Counted from the stretch's first letter, positions 53,294-63,655 are shown. The stretch: 64,000 nt of DNA from a virus (IMGVR_UViG_3300021168_000029:1-64000); one strand, 5' to 3'. Notes: a model not told the origin generated them from the letters alone. Made by a program: numbers and translations.

Positions 53294-55564
53294 ATGGCAT
53301 TCGACGCACCCTCAACAGATTTGAACAATCCGGAACTGCAAGACCAGCAACAGCCAGCGCCAAATACATCAGCAGGCGCGGCGGTTGCGCCGATTCTCCA
53401 AGGCGCGCCGGATTTGGCGACCGCTGTTGCGCAAGCCTTTTTGAAGCACACAGCGACCATCGCACAAAATTCTCCGGTAGCACAAAAGGCAAAGGCTGCG
53501 GAAGCACAGAAGACCGCACCTGCGCAAGACCGACCGACCCCGAACCCGGGAAGTTTTGGCGACAAGCTAAGTGGCGCATTCGATAACTTTTCTGATACGC
53601 TGAGCGACGCGGCCCATGCATCGGATACCAAAGGTGGCTGGCTGAGCGGGTTGGCGAACACCGCGAACGCTCGCAGACAGCGTCTGGAGCAGAAAAAGAA
53701 GGATGATGTGCTGCTCGCAAAATCGCAGGCGGAAAATATTGCGATGCACCGCAACTTTTATCAACAGGATTTAGAGCACCGTCAGCAGTTTCACGAAGGC
53801 AACCAGAAGTTCTTCCAAGCATACAAGGAATCGAACGACCAAGAAGATGGCGTCTCACAGGAAGAGCTGGCCGACCGCATGAAGAACGACAAGACGTTCG
53901 CTCAAAAGTACTTGGCGCGCGCGACCGGAGAGGTTCCGGTAACAGACGCATCCGGCAACGAGGTCTTGGAGAAGGACTCGGGACGCCCGGTCATGAAGCC
54001 AGTTTTCACCGTCATGAGCATCGCGTCCAAGGACGGCAGCACGGTCACCGGGACGGTCGACCAGACTGCGGCAGCCGACTACAAGAAATATCTCGGAATG
54101 AACTACCCGGTCGGCACGAAGCTGACAATGATGCAAGACAACGCGCTGAATCAGAAGCTCGTGGCGACTCGCAGCGCGGTCAGCATTTTGAATAACACGA
54201 ACGGCAAAGAGATGTCGCAAGACACAATCGATACGCTCCGTCCGCTGTTGAGCGACCCGACCGTGACTTCGGCTATCTCTGAAGTTCCCGGCAGCGCGTA
54301 CGCAGGAATCGTGGCCCACATGAAGAATGCGGATGACCACCTATCGGTGTATCAGGCGCAAGCGGCTGCCGCGAAGGCATCGAACAACCAGCAGGCGCTG
54401 GATGCCGCAAATAAAGGTATCGCAGCGGTGCAAGCAGAGCGCGCGAAGCTGGCGACTCTCGACTCGCAGGCTATCACCCAGAAGCAGCGCGATGAATTCA
54501 ACAAGGAACAGAAAGCCGCGAACGGCTCGGTTGCGGAATATTTGAGCGACCCATCAAAGATTCAAGGCCACACCGAATCGGTTATCGGAATGGCCGATGA
54601 CATTCTTTCAACCAGCAAGGACCCCGTAGTAATTCAACAGGCTCGCCGCGCGAAGGATATGGCGCAGAATATTCAAAAGGCCGAAGACCAGCGCAAGATT
54701 GACCTCGCTGTAAATGAGCAGGATGCGAAGACAAAGGCTGCGCAGATTGACAACAACCCGAACGGGCTATCAGGCGACGCGTATCTCAAAACTCTTCCTC
54801 CGGGCCGTTCGAACCTAGTGAGAGCGATTGCGGATGGTCGTTTGCCAGTGAATCCGAACGCGTTCGAGCGCAGCACTGCGGGCAAGCCGAATCAGCTCGC
54901 GGATGATGTGTTCGCTGCGTTCCCAGATTTTAACGCCGAGAAAGGCGCAAACTGGCCGAAGGCCGTGCAAGAGTTTACCATTTCGGGTACGGACCATAAG
55001 AAGGCTCAAGCATACAACGTTGCTCTTTCGCACATGAAGCGACTGTATGACAACACCACAGCGGAAGGCGTCATGAATCCGTTGAGTCAGGCTTATCAGG
55101 ACCGTGAACTTGATATGTCGCAGGTTACTCGCGAATTCGGTAACGCGGTCGCTGCGGGCGTATTGACTCAAGCGGAAGCAGATGAAGTTAGAAAGGCATT
55201 GCTAGGAACCACGTTCACTGCTCTGACTCCGGCTATGAAGAGAGAGCGTATCGTGGAAGCATCTAGACTGATGGGTAACAAGATTGATGAAGTTCAGCGA
55301 GAGTTCAACGACCGCGCGCCGTCTGCATCAATTAAGGTTCCGACCCTGCTTGGGCCGGAAGCAAAGCGCTCGCTCGATTACGTTCAAAGCGGCGGCGGTA
55401 AGCAGCAGCCGGGACAGCCAGCGAAAATAGGATTCTCGCGTCCGGCGGACGTGCCGAACGCAACGGGCGCGGCACCGGACCCGAAGACGAACAAGATGTA
55501 CTGGCACGATGCGGCAGGCAAGGTAATTAGAGAAGTGAAGGCAGGCGAGCTTCCAAATGAGTAA
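53294..55564 (+). CDS. Large internal virion protein, 756 aa
   Basis: Start after AAGGATTAAATCG. Ala/Lys/Gln-rich helical protein with disordered segments and no Cys, as expected for an ejected core protein (T7 gp15/16 role). No lysozyme or transglycosylase motif was recognised. Overlaps the start of the giant gene by eight bases. Confidence 0.7.
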   Translation: MAFDAPSTDLNNPELQDQQQPAPNTSAGAAVAPILQGAPDLATAVAQAFLKHTATIAQNSPVAQKAKAAEAQKTAPAQDRPTPNPGSFGDKLSGAFDNFSDTLSDAAHASDTKGGWLSGLANTANARRQRLEQKKKDDVLLAKSQAENIAMHRNFYQQDLEHRQQFHEGNQKFFQAYKESNDQEDGVSQEELADRMKNDKTFAQKYLARATGEVPVTDASGNEVLEKDSGRPVMKPVFTVMSIASKDGSTVTGTVDQTAAADYKKYLGMNYPVGTKLTMMQDNALNQKLVATRSAVSILNNTNGKEMSQDTIDTLRPLLSDPTVTSAISEVPGSAYAGIVAHMKNADDHLSVYQAQAAAAKASNNQQALDAANKGIAAVQAERAKLATLDSQAITQKQRDEFNKEQKAANGSVAEYLSDPSKIQGHTESVIGMADDILSTSKDPVVIQQARRAKDMAQNIQKAEDQRKIDLAVNEQDAKTKAAQIDNNPNGLSGDAYLKTLPPGRSNLVRAIADGRLPVNPNAFERSTAGKPNQLADDVFAAFPDFNAEKGANWPKAVQEFTISGTDHKKAQAYNVALSHMKRLYDNTTAEGVMNPLSQAYQDRELDMSQVTREFGNAVAAGVLTQAEADEVRKALLGTTFTALTPAMKRERIVEASRLMGNKIDEVQREFNDRAPSASIKVPTLLGPEAKRSLDYVQSGGGKQQPGQPAKIGFSRPADVPNATGAAPDPKTNKMYWHDAAGKVIREVKAGELPNE

Positions 55565-58500
55565 TGAAGACCAAGCACAGGCACCAGCAGCTGCACCGGA
55601 CGCAGGAATTCAGCTCGACATGAGCAAGTCAGTTCCTCTAGGTGCCCAAGCTGCGCCCCAGCCAGACAGCGGCATTCAGCTCGATATGAGCAAGTCCGTT
55701 CCTGTCGGGGAGCAGAAGCCGGAAGAGAGCTGGTTCCACCAGAACGTAGCTGGGCCTTTCATGAATGACGTTCATCGTATCAAGAACGCCATTTTGGAAA
55801 ACACGGGACCGGGCTGGCTGCCGTACGATGCGCTGACCGCGATGGGCGTGAAGAAGGATACGACCGGGCCGTTCGCGGGAATCGATTGGAACAAAGAGAT
55901 TCCGAAGCCTGCGGCTGCAACCGACGCGGAAGCCGAAGCGGCAATCAAGAACAAGGCCGTGCTTCCGGGCACCACAGGCGGATACGTCCCGAAAACTGTG
56001 GACGAGGCAAAGAAGGGAATCGATTATCTGCGCAGCCAGCAGCGCGCGGAGCAAATTTTCGCGCACGAGTATGAGGCAAAGGGCGAGAACCGCCTAATCT
56101 CGCCGGAGCGCTTGATGACCGGGCAGGAAGCAAAAGAGCACCCGGTTCTTTACGGCTTGCTGCACTTCACCGGGCAGCTGACCACGGAAGACAACGCTTT
56201 GATTATGGCAGGCACCGGAGGGCTTGGATTCGTATCCGAGGCGGCTGCGGTCTCGCCGCAGCTTGGCGTTCTCGCAAAGACCGTTGCAGCGACTCCACGG
56301 CTTGTTTCCGCGTACTTTGCGGGCCAGATGGCTATCGGTGCCGGACAGACGATTCCGGGGCTGTACGAGGCTAAGAAGGACTACGACGAGGCTGTCAAAG
56401 CGGGCGATGCGGACGCGGCAGCTCGAATCAAGTGGGACGCAACCGTTCACGCGACTGAGGCGGCTGCACAAGGCTACGCATCGTATGCGGCAGCTTATCA
56501 TGCTGCGACCGGAAGGGCAGAGCCAGTTGCCAGCTACGCAGCAGAGTCAACCAAAGAAACCTTGGCGGCGATGGGTGACACGGCTCAGACGATGGGCGCG
56601 AATGCGGCTGCGGGAGTCAGGGCGGGCGCAAAGGCCGTGAAGCAGACAGCGGGTCAGGCCGTAGAAAAGGCCGGAGCGCTGATTGGCAGAACCAACGACT
56701 TTGAGACAGCGGTGCAGCGTGCGGCGAAGGTTACGCCAAAGAGAGCTGCGGAGATTAAGCAGACCATCGGTGATACGAACGAAGACCTGCAAGCCATCGT
56801 GAACGCGAACCCGGACATCGAGAGTCCGAAAGATTTTGCAGACGCTATCGAGGAGCATCTCCAGCAGCAGGAAGCGCACATGCAGCGCGAAGCTGGCGCA
56901 ACCAAGGATGAGAACGTTCCGGTTCACCCGGACTTTCGTGGCCGCATCTCAGACCGACTAGACCAGTTCTTTGATGACAACCGTGGCAAGTTCGGTAGCC
57001 CGGAAGAAGTTGAGCAGGCCAAGAAGGACGTGTTGGACCGTGTGATGCAGCGCGACCAGATTGGCACCGATACTGATGGCGCGCCGATTTATCAAGAGCG
57101 CGTTCCGAATCTTTTCGAGAGCGAGAACACTCGCCAAGGGTTGAACAACGAAACGAAACCGCAATACGCCACGAACGCAAAGCCGACCACGGACGCGTAT
57201 AAGGCGGGCGCTGCGCAGGCCGTGAGCGAGGTGCGCGATATCATCGACGGCTCGTATCACGAGCGTGGTATCGAGAACGTGCAAGAGTTTCGCGAGAAGG
57301 AAGCTAAGCTCATCAAGATTGAAGAGGCTCTCCGCAACGCACAAGCAGCCGCAGATAAGGCGGGCGAAGGCACAGTCTTCCAGTCATTGATGAAGAAAAT
57401 TGGAGTTCCCTCGACCGTTATTGCAATCGCGATGGGTCATCCGGTCGGCGGCGCTGCAATTGGCGCGGCGGTCTTAGGCGACCAGATTCACCAGAACATC
57501 ACCAATCCGAATGTTAACGTGGGACGCGCGGTGGACCTTGCTGCGAGAAACCCGGGCGCATCCGCAACTAAGGTCGAGCTTAATCCGAATGCGCCGGGAC
57601 CTGCGCCAGCAGGCTCGGCTCCTCCTCGTCCGACTCCACCACCTGTTGACCACGCAACGTATGCTGCGTTGTCGTCTTACTACGGCAAGATTATCGGCTC
57701 GGTTCCTTACGACAAGCTGGTAAGCGATTTCCAGAAAGAAATTCAGGACGTTCACGAGAAGAAAGCGACAGGGACCTACACTGCGAAAGATGAAGCGATG
57801 GAGCCCCGCCGTCAAGCGATGCTCGACAAGTTGAACGCTGCGAAGATGAAACAGCGCGTCGACGCGGAGAAGCTCGCTCAGAAACAAGCCGCTGACGCGG
57901 CGAAGGCGCAAGCGAGGGCCACTGCGGAGCAGAAGAAAGCGGAAGAAAAGAAAGCAGCGGACGAGGAAGCCAGAAGACAGGAAGCAATCAAGACCGGAGT
58001 GGTTCCAAAGGGTGTCAACCCGCACTTGGAAGCTCTTGGTCGCGGCGACGAGTCCGGCCTAGTCTCTCACTCGCCTGCGATGAAGGCCCATGCTCCAGCG
58101 ACGGAGATTAAGGCACCGGAAGGTATGACCTCGGAAGATGTGCATCGCCACGAGTGGGCGCACGTCGCTGTTGGTGCGGTCGACGGACTAGAGCCAATCG
58201 AGATTCGTTCTAACGAGCATCCGGAGAGCCGCAAGGCTGCCGCAACCTCGATGTTCAATGTCGAATCGTTGAAAGATGCTGGGGGCAATACCGACCCGGA
58301 GGCGATGGCGAATCAGGAAGTACAGTGGCTGACTCACAAGATGGCAGGCCCCGCGTCTCACGAAATCTTCAATGGCTTGACCTACGATGAAGTGAAGGCG
58401 CTCCCGGGCGCACGCACTGATTTCCGTCAAGCGCGTGAAATTGTACGACAGGTCCACCCCGACTTCACGCCGAAGCAGGTGGAAGACACAATCACTGCGG

Positions 58501-61500
58501 CGTACGACCGCGCTCGCGACTTCTTGACAATGCCGCACATTGCTGATAGAATTCGAGCGAATGCATCGGTACGAGAAGAGGGACTATCACCTACGCTCCA
58601 CGCATCGCGCGGACGTATAACTCAATTTGCGGAGGACATAAGAAATGCGCACAACGAATACACGGGCACTGAATCTGGACCAGATGGGGGCGGAGCTGGG
58701 GAAGGCGGCGAGAAGTCTGAGACGCCAAAGCCCGAAGGGAAGAAGAACGGCGGAGCAGATAAAGAGCGACCGGGAGAAGGAACATCAGGAGCTGCTGGGA
58801 AGAATGCAGCAGCCAGTGGGCGAGTTGAAGTAAAGCCTGTAGAACTCACCGAAAGCGAAAGGAAGGCTAACGCTGCGTCGAAGTTGACACCGGAAGAGCG
58901 TAAAGAACTAGAGAAGAAAACAGGAAAGACCGAGAGCGGCATACCAATCAAAGAAGTTGGGCGAGTTGAAGTAAAGGAAGGCGAGGTAACCCCGGTCGAG
59001 ACGAAACCACTTCTAGATACGCTGCGAGGCAGTAACGTTGACAAGGCTGCGGGCGCTTTATTAACTTTTAAAGAAGCCCGCGATTTAGTGAAAAATGAAA
59101 AAGCACAAGGCCGTGATGCTAAATTTGAGCCAGTTTATGGAAAAGACGGGGAAACTCTGGGATACAAAGTAAACGGTGCGTCAGGTACTCGCTCGGATAC
59201 GCCGGAATATTTGTACAGCGCAGTGAGAAATGAAGACGTTACAGACGTTCTGGCTGGAAAATCGAAAGGTGTAAGTTCTTGGGGAACAGAAGAATTAGCA
59301 AATCATTATAAACAGTTCGGCAATCGCACAGTCTTGAAGGTTCCGATTAAACGCTTTGACCCGGCCCTGTTAAAGCCGGACTTAAACGCAATAAAAGAAC
59401 CGATACGCGGGGAAGCCGAGTACGAAGAGCACCCATCAAAAGCTTTCAAGAAGACCAAAAAACAATGGCAAGATAGCTATAATCTTGTTGATTCCGCAGC
59501 CTATCACGGAAATTTGTTACCGGAAGATGTCGGCGGCAGTAACGTTGACCGAGCTGCGAAGGGATTGAAAGAGCGCTCGACAGGCAACGAGGCCGACGAC
59601 GCGGCAATCAAGGCTGGCGGCGGCATTCCGGGCGGTCGCATGTCGATGGACGAAAATAATCACGTCCGTATGTTTCATGACCCACAGACTGGCACCACGC
59701 TCGGCTTCTCTGCGAAGGAAGAGGTTACGCCGGAAGCCGTGAAGGCGAAGCTGGCCGAGAGCCGCAAGCAGTACGGGATTAAGCCAGAGGAAGTCGGCGG
59801 CAGTCAGGTCAGTTTGAGAGACCAGCATACAGAAGAAGAAAACCGCTTGCATGACGAGGCAGTTGAAAGAAATCGTCCAGAGATAGCTAAGCGGAATCTT
59901 GAGAGCGCGCCCGAGTGGGGGATTAAAACCACACCGGAAGGTGAGCTAGTTCTCTATCACGGAACACAGCGAGGCGCTCAAATAAGAGCATCAGGTAAAT
60001 TGAATCAAGGAACTTTTCTAACTGGTGACCAGAAAGTCGCAAAGCAGTTTGCAAATGCCGCAGGTTCTTCAAGTAGACGAGCCGAGGTAATGCAAGTCAA
60101 AGTGCCTGCGGGAACTGTTTTGGGCGGCGGCGCAAACGGCGGATACTTTCAAGCCAACGAAGAAATTCCTTTAAAAGAATTGACTCCGGAAGAGATTGGC
60201 GGCAGTCAGGTAGCAGCAGACCGCGTTTCCACCCGCGTGCCGGAGGGGAAGGACTCGAAGGAAAACCCGCTGGAAGGCGAGCCTCTGGTCGTTGGAAGAG
60301 AAGCGCTTCGAAACACTCCGGAGAAGCTGCAACAGAAGTTCGCCGACACGGTTCGCGACTACCCGGGCGTAAAGATTCCGGCAAGCGTCAAGGACCCGCA
60401 GAAGGTGATGGACCGCTTTGTGTCTCACGTGAAGGACAATCTTCAATTCCTCTACAATCAGGTTGAGCCGGAGAAGCAGGCCGCGAACGCGAAGTGGTAC
60501 GAGTCCGCGAACAAGCTCTCGAAGGAACTGGCAGAGAAGCACGGCATTTCGGAGCCGCAGGCGGCTGCGACCATCGCGACCCAGTCTCCTCAAAAGGACT
60601 GGGACATGAACGTGTCGTTGGCGCGCCGCATCGCGGACATCCACGCCAACCATCAAGACACCGTGGCAACGCCGGAGATGATTCAAAAGGGCCACGACAT
60701 CGTGAAGAACACCGGGGCCAACAAGGATTTGGACAGCGTGATTTCGAAGCTGGAAGGCAAGAAGCTTTCTGAGTTGACCGACCCGTTTGAGCGCGCCGCG
60801 TGGGTTCGTTTGTACGATGAGGCCCACAATCCGCGCGAGTTCCACTATATCGACCCGGGAACCGGAGAGAACCGTGGGCTGCGCACCAACGCCAACGGCG
60901 CACCATCGAAGGTCGCGTGGGGCACTCTTCCTCAAATCGACAACGCCTTGAGCGTGTTGAAGGATGGAAGCAGAGAAAATATTTCGAACCGATTGGGCGG
61001 TATGCACAAGGTTCGTAACTTTTACAACAACATCATCGACCCGACCAACGACCAAGACGTGACCATCGATACGCACGCGGTCGCAGCCGGGTTGATTCAG
61101 CCGCTCGGCGGCAACGCTCCGGAGGTTCTGGATAACTTCGGCAAGGCCGGGAAGCACACCGGAACCGGAGTGAAGGGAACGTATCCGCTGTACGCGGAGG
61201 CTTACCGTCAGGCCGCGAAGGAACTAGGCATCTTGCCGAGAGAACTGCAATCGGTTGTGTGGGAGCACGTTCGCAACATGTTCCCATCCGAGTGGAAGTC
61301 GCCCGAGAACGAGAAGGTCGTCAAGAAGATTTGGCAGAAGTACTCCGACGGCAAGCAGAATCTGAACCAGACCCGCCAGCAGATTCTACAGCTATCGGAA
61401 GAGGCTCAGCGCGGAGTGAACGAGACCCGAGAAGCCGCCCAAAAGAAAGCTCTTGACAATATAGGAAAATCAAGCTTCGCTCAAGAGCCGGAATCTACCT

Positions 61501-61925
61501 ATTCTGTTCCGAGCGGGTGGACAAAAACGGGACCTACTAAAGCACCCGGTCTGATTCAGCCCGGAAATATTAATCTGACTACCAGACCAATTGTGAGGAA
61601 CGATGATGGCACAACGAGTAGCGAATATTCTACCTCGTTCCAAGATGAAAAAGGCCGAGAGGTCATAGTTCCAACCGTGGTAGACGGAAAGTTTTTGACG
61701 CCGGACGGTAAGAAACCAAAAGTAGGAAGTCCGGAAGAAGCGGCGATGAAGAAGGCTGCGTGGCAACATTATTTGAAGACAGGTCAACATCTCGGAATTT
61801 ATGATACTCCCGAACACGCAGATGCGGCAGCAGAGGCTATTCACAACAGACCACCCGTAAAGAAAGCGCTTGACAAACAAGGGAAAGTAGGGTACACTGG
61901 TTCAGAATCAGGAGGTGCCGAATGA
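55557..61925 (+). CDS. Giant polyvalent ejection-type protein, 2122 aa
   Basis: The N-terminus carries a duplicated GIQLDMSKSVP unit (about 16 and 39). A hydrophobic helical region (about 215-260) may be membrane-active. HEWAH (865-869) is a zinc-protease-like site. Two ADP-ribosyltransferase-like segments follow: YLYSAVRNEDV (about 1216) and VLYHGTQRG (about 1464). Four GGS(N/Q)V-type linkers (about 1158, 1324, 1411, 1545) separate modules. A C-terminal domain (about 2010-2110) contains REVIVPTVVDGKF and TGQHLGIY. It is probably ejected with the DNA and delivers several enzymatic activities. Confidence 0.75.
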   Translation: MSNEDQAQAPAAAPDAGIQLDMSKSVPLGAQAAPQPDSGIQLDMSKSVPVGEQKPEESWFHQNVAGPFMNDVHRIKNAILENTGPGWLPYDALTAMGVKKDTTGPFAGIDWNKEIPKPAAATDAEAEAAIKNKAVLPGTTGGYVPKTVDEAKKGIDYLRSQQRAEQIFAHEYEAKGENRLISPERLMTGQEAKEHPVLYGLLHFTGQLTTEDNALIMAGTGGLGFVSEAAAVSPQLGVLAKTVAATPRLVSAYFAGQMAIGAGQTIPGLYEAKKDYDEAVKAGDADAAARIKWDATVHATEAAAQGYASYAAAYHAATGRAEPVASYAAESTKETLAAMGDTAQTMGANAAAGVRAGAKAVKQTAGQAVEKAGALIGRTNDFETAVQRAAKVTPKRAAEIKQTIGDTNEDLQAIVNANPDIESPKDFADAIEEHLQQQEAHMQREAGATKDENVPVHPDFRGRISDRLDQFFDDNRGKFGSPEEVEQAKKDVLDRVMQRDQIGTDTDGAPIYQERVPNLFESENTRQGLNNETKPQYATNAKPTTDAYKAGAAQAVSEVRDIIDGSYHERGIENVQEFREKEAKLIKIEEALRNAQAAADKAGEGTVFQSLMKKIGVPSTVIAIAMGHPVGGAAIGAAVLGDQIHQNITNPNVNVGRAVDLAARNPGASATKVELNPNAPGPAPAGSAPPRPTPPPVDHATYAALSSYYGKIIGSVPYDKLVSDFQKEIQDVHEKKATGTYTAKDEAMEPRRQAMLDKLNAAKMKQRVDAEKLAQKQAADAAKAQARATAEQKKAEEKKAADEEARRQEAIKTGVVPKGVNPHLEALGRGDESGLVSHSPAMKAHAPATEIKAPEGMTSEDVHRHEWAHVAVGAVDGLEPIEIRSNEHPESRKAAATSMFNVESLKDAGGNTDPEAMANQEVQWLTHKMAGPASHEIFNGLTYDEVKALPGARTDFRQAREIVRQVHPDFTPKQVEDTITAAYDRARDFLTMPHIADRIRANASVREEGLSPTLHASRGRITQFAEDIRNAHNEYTGTESGPDGGGAGEGGEKSETPKPEGKKNGGADKERPGEGTSGAAGKNAAASGRVEVKPVELTESERKANAASKLTPEERKELEKKTGKTESGIPIKEVGRVEVKEGEVTPVETKPLLDTLRGSNVDKAAGALLTFKEARDLVKNEKAQGRDAKFEPVYGKDGETLGYKVNGASGTRSDTPEYLYSAVRNEDVTDVLAGKSKGVSSWGTEELANHYKQFGNRTVLKVPIKRFDPALLKPDLNAIKEPIRGEAEYEEHPSKAFKKTKKQWQDSYNLVDSAAYHGNLLPEDVGGSNVDRAAKGLKERSTGNEADDAAIKAGGGIPGGRMSMDENNHVRMFHDPQTGTTLGFSAKEEVTPEAVKAKLAESRKQYGIKPEEVGGSQVSLRDQHTEEENRLHDEAVERNRPEIAKRNLESAPEWGIKTTPEGELVLYHGTQRGAQIRASGKLNQGTFLTGDQKVAKQFANAAGSSSRRAEVMQVKVPAGTVLGGGANGGYFQANEEIPLKELTPEEIGGSQVAADRVSTRVPEGKDSKENPLEGEPLVVGREALRNTPEKLQQKFADTVRDYPGVKIPASVKDPQKVMDRFVSHVKDNLQFLYNQVEPEKQAANAKWYESANKLSKELAEKHGISEPQAAATIATQSPQKDWDMNVSLARRIADIHANHQDTVATPEMIQKGHDIVKNTGANKDLDSVISKLEGKKLSELTDPFERAAWVRLYDEAHNPREFHYIDPGTGENRGLRTNANGAPSKVAWGTLPQIDNALSVLKDGSRENISNRLGGMHKVRNFYNNIIDPTNDQDVTIDTHAVAAGLIQPLGGNAPEVLDNFGKAGKHTGTGVKGTYPLYAEAYRQAAKELGILPRELQSVVWEHVRNMFPSEWKSPENEKVVKKIWQKYSDGKQNLNQTRQQILQLSEEAQRGVNETREAAQKKALDNIGKSSFAQEPESTYSVPSGWTKTGPTKAPGLIQPGNINLTTRPIVRNDDGTTSSEYSTSFQDEKGREVIVPTVVDGKFLTPDGKKPKVGSPEEAAMKKAAWQHYLKTGQHLGIYDTPEHADAAAEAIHNRPPVKKALDKQGKVGYTGSESGGAE

Positions 61926-62107
61926 GCGACATCGTTCTAGATAAAATGAAGCAGCTCGGGGTCAAGCCGACCCGGGAGAACTATCTCGATTTCGCGTATC
62001 TCGGAACTCCTCCGGAAAAACTATCTGCGGAAGAGGAAGCTATGCTTCCGAAAGGGCTGACAGATGAAACCAGTAAATCAAACGATGAGCAGGCCGAATC
62101 GGCTTAA
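61922..62107 (+). CDS. Unknown small protein, 61 aa
   Basis: MSDIVLDKMKQLGVKPTRENYLDFAYLGT... has a helical start and an acidic, probably disordered end. The start overlaps the giant gene's stop (ATGA). Confidence 0.65.
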   Translation: MSDIVLDKMKQLGVKPTRENYLDFAYLGTPPEKLSAEEEAMLPKGLTDETSKSNDEQAESA

Positions 62108-62228
62108 TCGACAGGCGGAGCCGTTCGTGTACGTTCCTTGCAAAAACCTTCCGGGGATGATTGCTATTCCCGTGGAAGAACTCAAATCGCAATCCGAAAA
62201 GAGAGGAAACGATGCAAACAATGAATAA
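62064..62228 (+). CDS. Unknown small protein, 54 aa
   Basis: Overlaps both neighbours in other frames. MKPVNQTMSRPNRLNR... then FVYVPCKNLPGMIAIPVEEL; the later part is a credible strand-turn-strand. The ribosome binding site is weak; the start could instead be MSRPN (62085). Confidence 0.5.
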   Translation: MKPVNQTMSRPNRLNRQAEPFVYVPCKNLPGMIAIPVEELKSQSEKRGNDANNE

Positions 62229-62427
62229 CGGCGGCGACGTTCTGGCTCGCGGCGGTGTGCGAGCGCAATTTCGTTCCCCGAATGTTTCGAAAGAGCAGTA
62301 CGACGCAGCGACGAAAGAGTTTGACTTGGAGCGATTCCTTGGAAAGAAGCTTGATAGCGATACCGACGGCGAAGCGACCGGAACTGTTGGCGCTGACCCT
62401 TCAATGCCTCGGGAACATAAGCGCTAA
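62212..62427 (+). CDS. Unknown small protein, 71 aa
   Basis: MQTMNNGGDVLARGG... behind GAGAGGAAACG. Acidic with a repeated DSDTDGEATG segment. The end overlaps the downstream glycosyltransferase-like gene in another frame by 77 bases. Confidence 0.6.
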   Translation: MQTMNNGGDVLARGGVRAQFRSPNVSKEQYDAATKEFDLERFLGKKLDSDTDGEATGTVGADPSMPREHKR

Positions 62428-63091
62428 ACCCGAGGTCCACATTTACGCCGACTCCGTGTCGGAAACAGCCCTCCGGGAGATTGAGCAGGTCCGAGACCTG
62501 TATCTTCCGGAGGCCTTTTTGTTTCACGCGGCTCCCCACATCAAAGCCCCGTCCGGGTGCTGGAACATCTTGAACGCTATAAAGTCCGCCGCCAAGTTCG
62601 CAGAAAGCGTCTACTTGGTGGAGGAAGATGTACTCGTCTATCCCTACTTTTTCGAGTGGCACGAATCCCAGACTGCGGTCGCATCCTGCGGTCGCCGTCA
62701 CTACGACACCCGCTGGAAGTTTCGCGACCTGTATACCAACCCCGGTTCCTGCCTCCGCCGACCGCTGCTCGATGCGCTCGTCCCGCACATCTGTGACGAG
62801 TACTTCTCCGACACGCGCGGCTACCTCGACCGGACCTTCGGGCCGTGGCACGAGATTACACACTTGGATGATGGGCTGGTTCGAAACGTGATGAAGGCGA
62901 ACGGCTGGCTGCCCGCGTACCCGGAGAAGCCTGTCTGCGCTCACGTCGGCTTTCGAGGCTACCGCCAGCTGGATATCTACCAGAACAACGAAACGGACCT
63001 GCTGAAAAGAATAAAGCGGGCCGAAGAGCTTATCTCCGACCCGCCTCAACAGCAGATATGGGCTAAAGACTGGGAACCTTACCAACCCTAA
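62351..63091 (+). CDS. Glycosyltransferase-like protein, 246 aa
   Basis: From a TTG start behind GGAAAGAAGC the protein begins IAIPTAKRPELLALTLQ, the first strand of a GT-A-like fold. It continues with VYLVEEDVLVYPYFFEW (an acidic E-E-D segment like a DXD site) and a HLDDGLVRNVM segment. The frame is open upstream to an ATG at 62255, but that part is antithetical to the 71-residue gene. It could glycosylate virion proteins, DNA bases or host surface. Confidence 0.65.
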   Translation: MIAIPTAKRPELLALTLQCLGNISAKPEVHIYADSVSETALREIEQVRDLYLPEAFLFHAAPHIKAPSGCWNILNAIKSAAKFAESVYLVEEDVLVYPYFFEWHESQTAVASCGRRHYDTRWKFRDLYTNPGSCLRRPLLDALVPHICDEYFSDTRGYLDRTFGPWHEITHLDDGLVRNVMKANGWLPAYPEKPVCAHVGFRGYRQLDIYQNNETDLLKRIKRAEELISDPPQQQIWAKDWEPYQP

Positions 63092-63549
63092 GATTTCAGA
63101 ATCGGTTTCCAATGTGTGGGGTCGTAGTAGACGTACATCGACATGTCAGAAAAGAACCAGAGCCGCCCTCGTCGTCTCAAGATTAGAAAGTTCACGATAT
63201 CAGTGAGGCAGCCCGCGTCGAAGATAGCCTCGCCGGGAGCGAACACGTACTTGCGCCAGCCGGGACGGTATAGAATCACGCCCAGCGGTCGGCCACCCGG
63301 TTCTGTGGTCGAGTAGACATACCAGACCTTGGTGAGCTTGCCGGGATTCGGCTGCTCGACGAAATTAAGATAGCTCAATCGTGTCACTTCCTTCCAGATG
63401 ATGCTGCCAAAAAATTGGTCGTCTCTCGCGGTGATTGAGGTATGCAGAATCGTGCGGTTTCGGTGCAGTGCCTCCTCAATTATCGCAGCCATGCGACCAC
63501 TGATGGAATAAAAATTGGTGTCGATAATCTCGTTATGGTCTATCTTCAT
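63088..63549 (-). CDS. Unknown protein, 153 aa
   Basis: Leftward gene converging on the late operon, with a 4-base overlap. Aromatic-rich, basic (RRRGRLWFFSDM), no motif. Start behind GGAGGGAAA. Confidence 0.65.
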   Translation of the reverse strand: MKIDHNEIIDTNFYSISGRMAAIIEEALHRNRTILHTSITARDDQFFGSIIWKEVTRLSYLNFVEQPNPGKLTKVWYVYSTTEPGGRPLGVILYRPGWRKYVFAPGEAIFDAGCLTDIVNFLILRRRGRLWFFSDMSMYVYYDPTHWKPILKS

Positions 63550-63655
63550 TTTCCCTCCAAGCTTTCATAGATTCGCTCGTGAGCCTCTCCCACGCCCACT
63601 CTTCCAGCCTACCGCTGGCGAGGATGTAGACCCACTTGTAGAACCAGAATCTCAT
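63533..63655 (-). CDS. Microprotein, 40 aa
   Basis: MRFWFYKWVYILASGRLEEW..., Trp/Arg-rich, amphipathic. The start overlaps the upstream stop (ATGA) and the end overlaps the next start. Confidence 0.5.
   Translation of the reverse strand: MRFWFYKWVYILASGRLEEWAWERLTSESMKAWRENEDRP

Noticed and set aside
60171-61157. Long minus-strand frame inside the giant gene
   Set aside because: Shadow frame; Arg/Leu/Val-rich, no start signal, opposite a well-supported coding region.
62078-63112. Minus-strand frame opposite the glycosyltransferase-like gene
   Set aside because: Shadow frame with no ribosome binding site; the plus-strand protein has a clear fold pattern.
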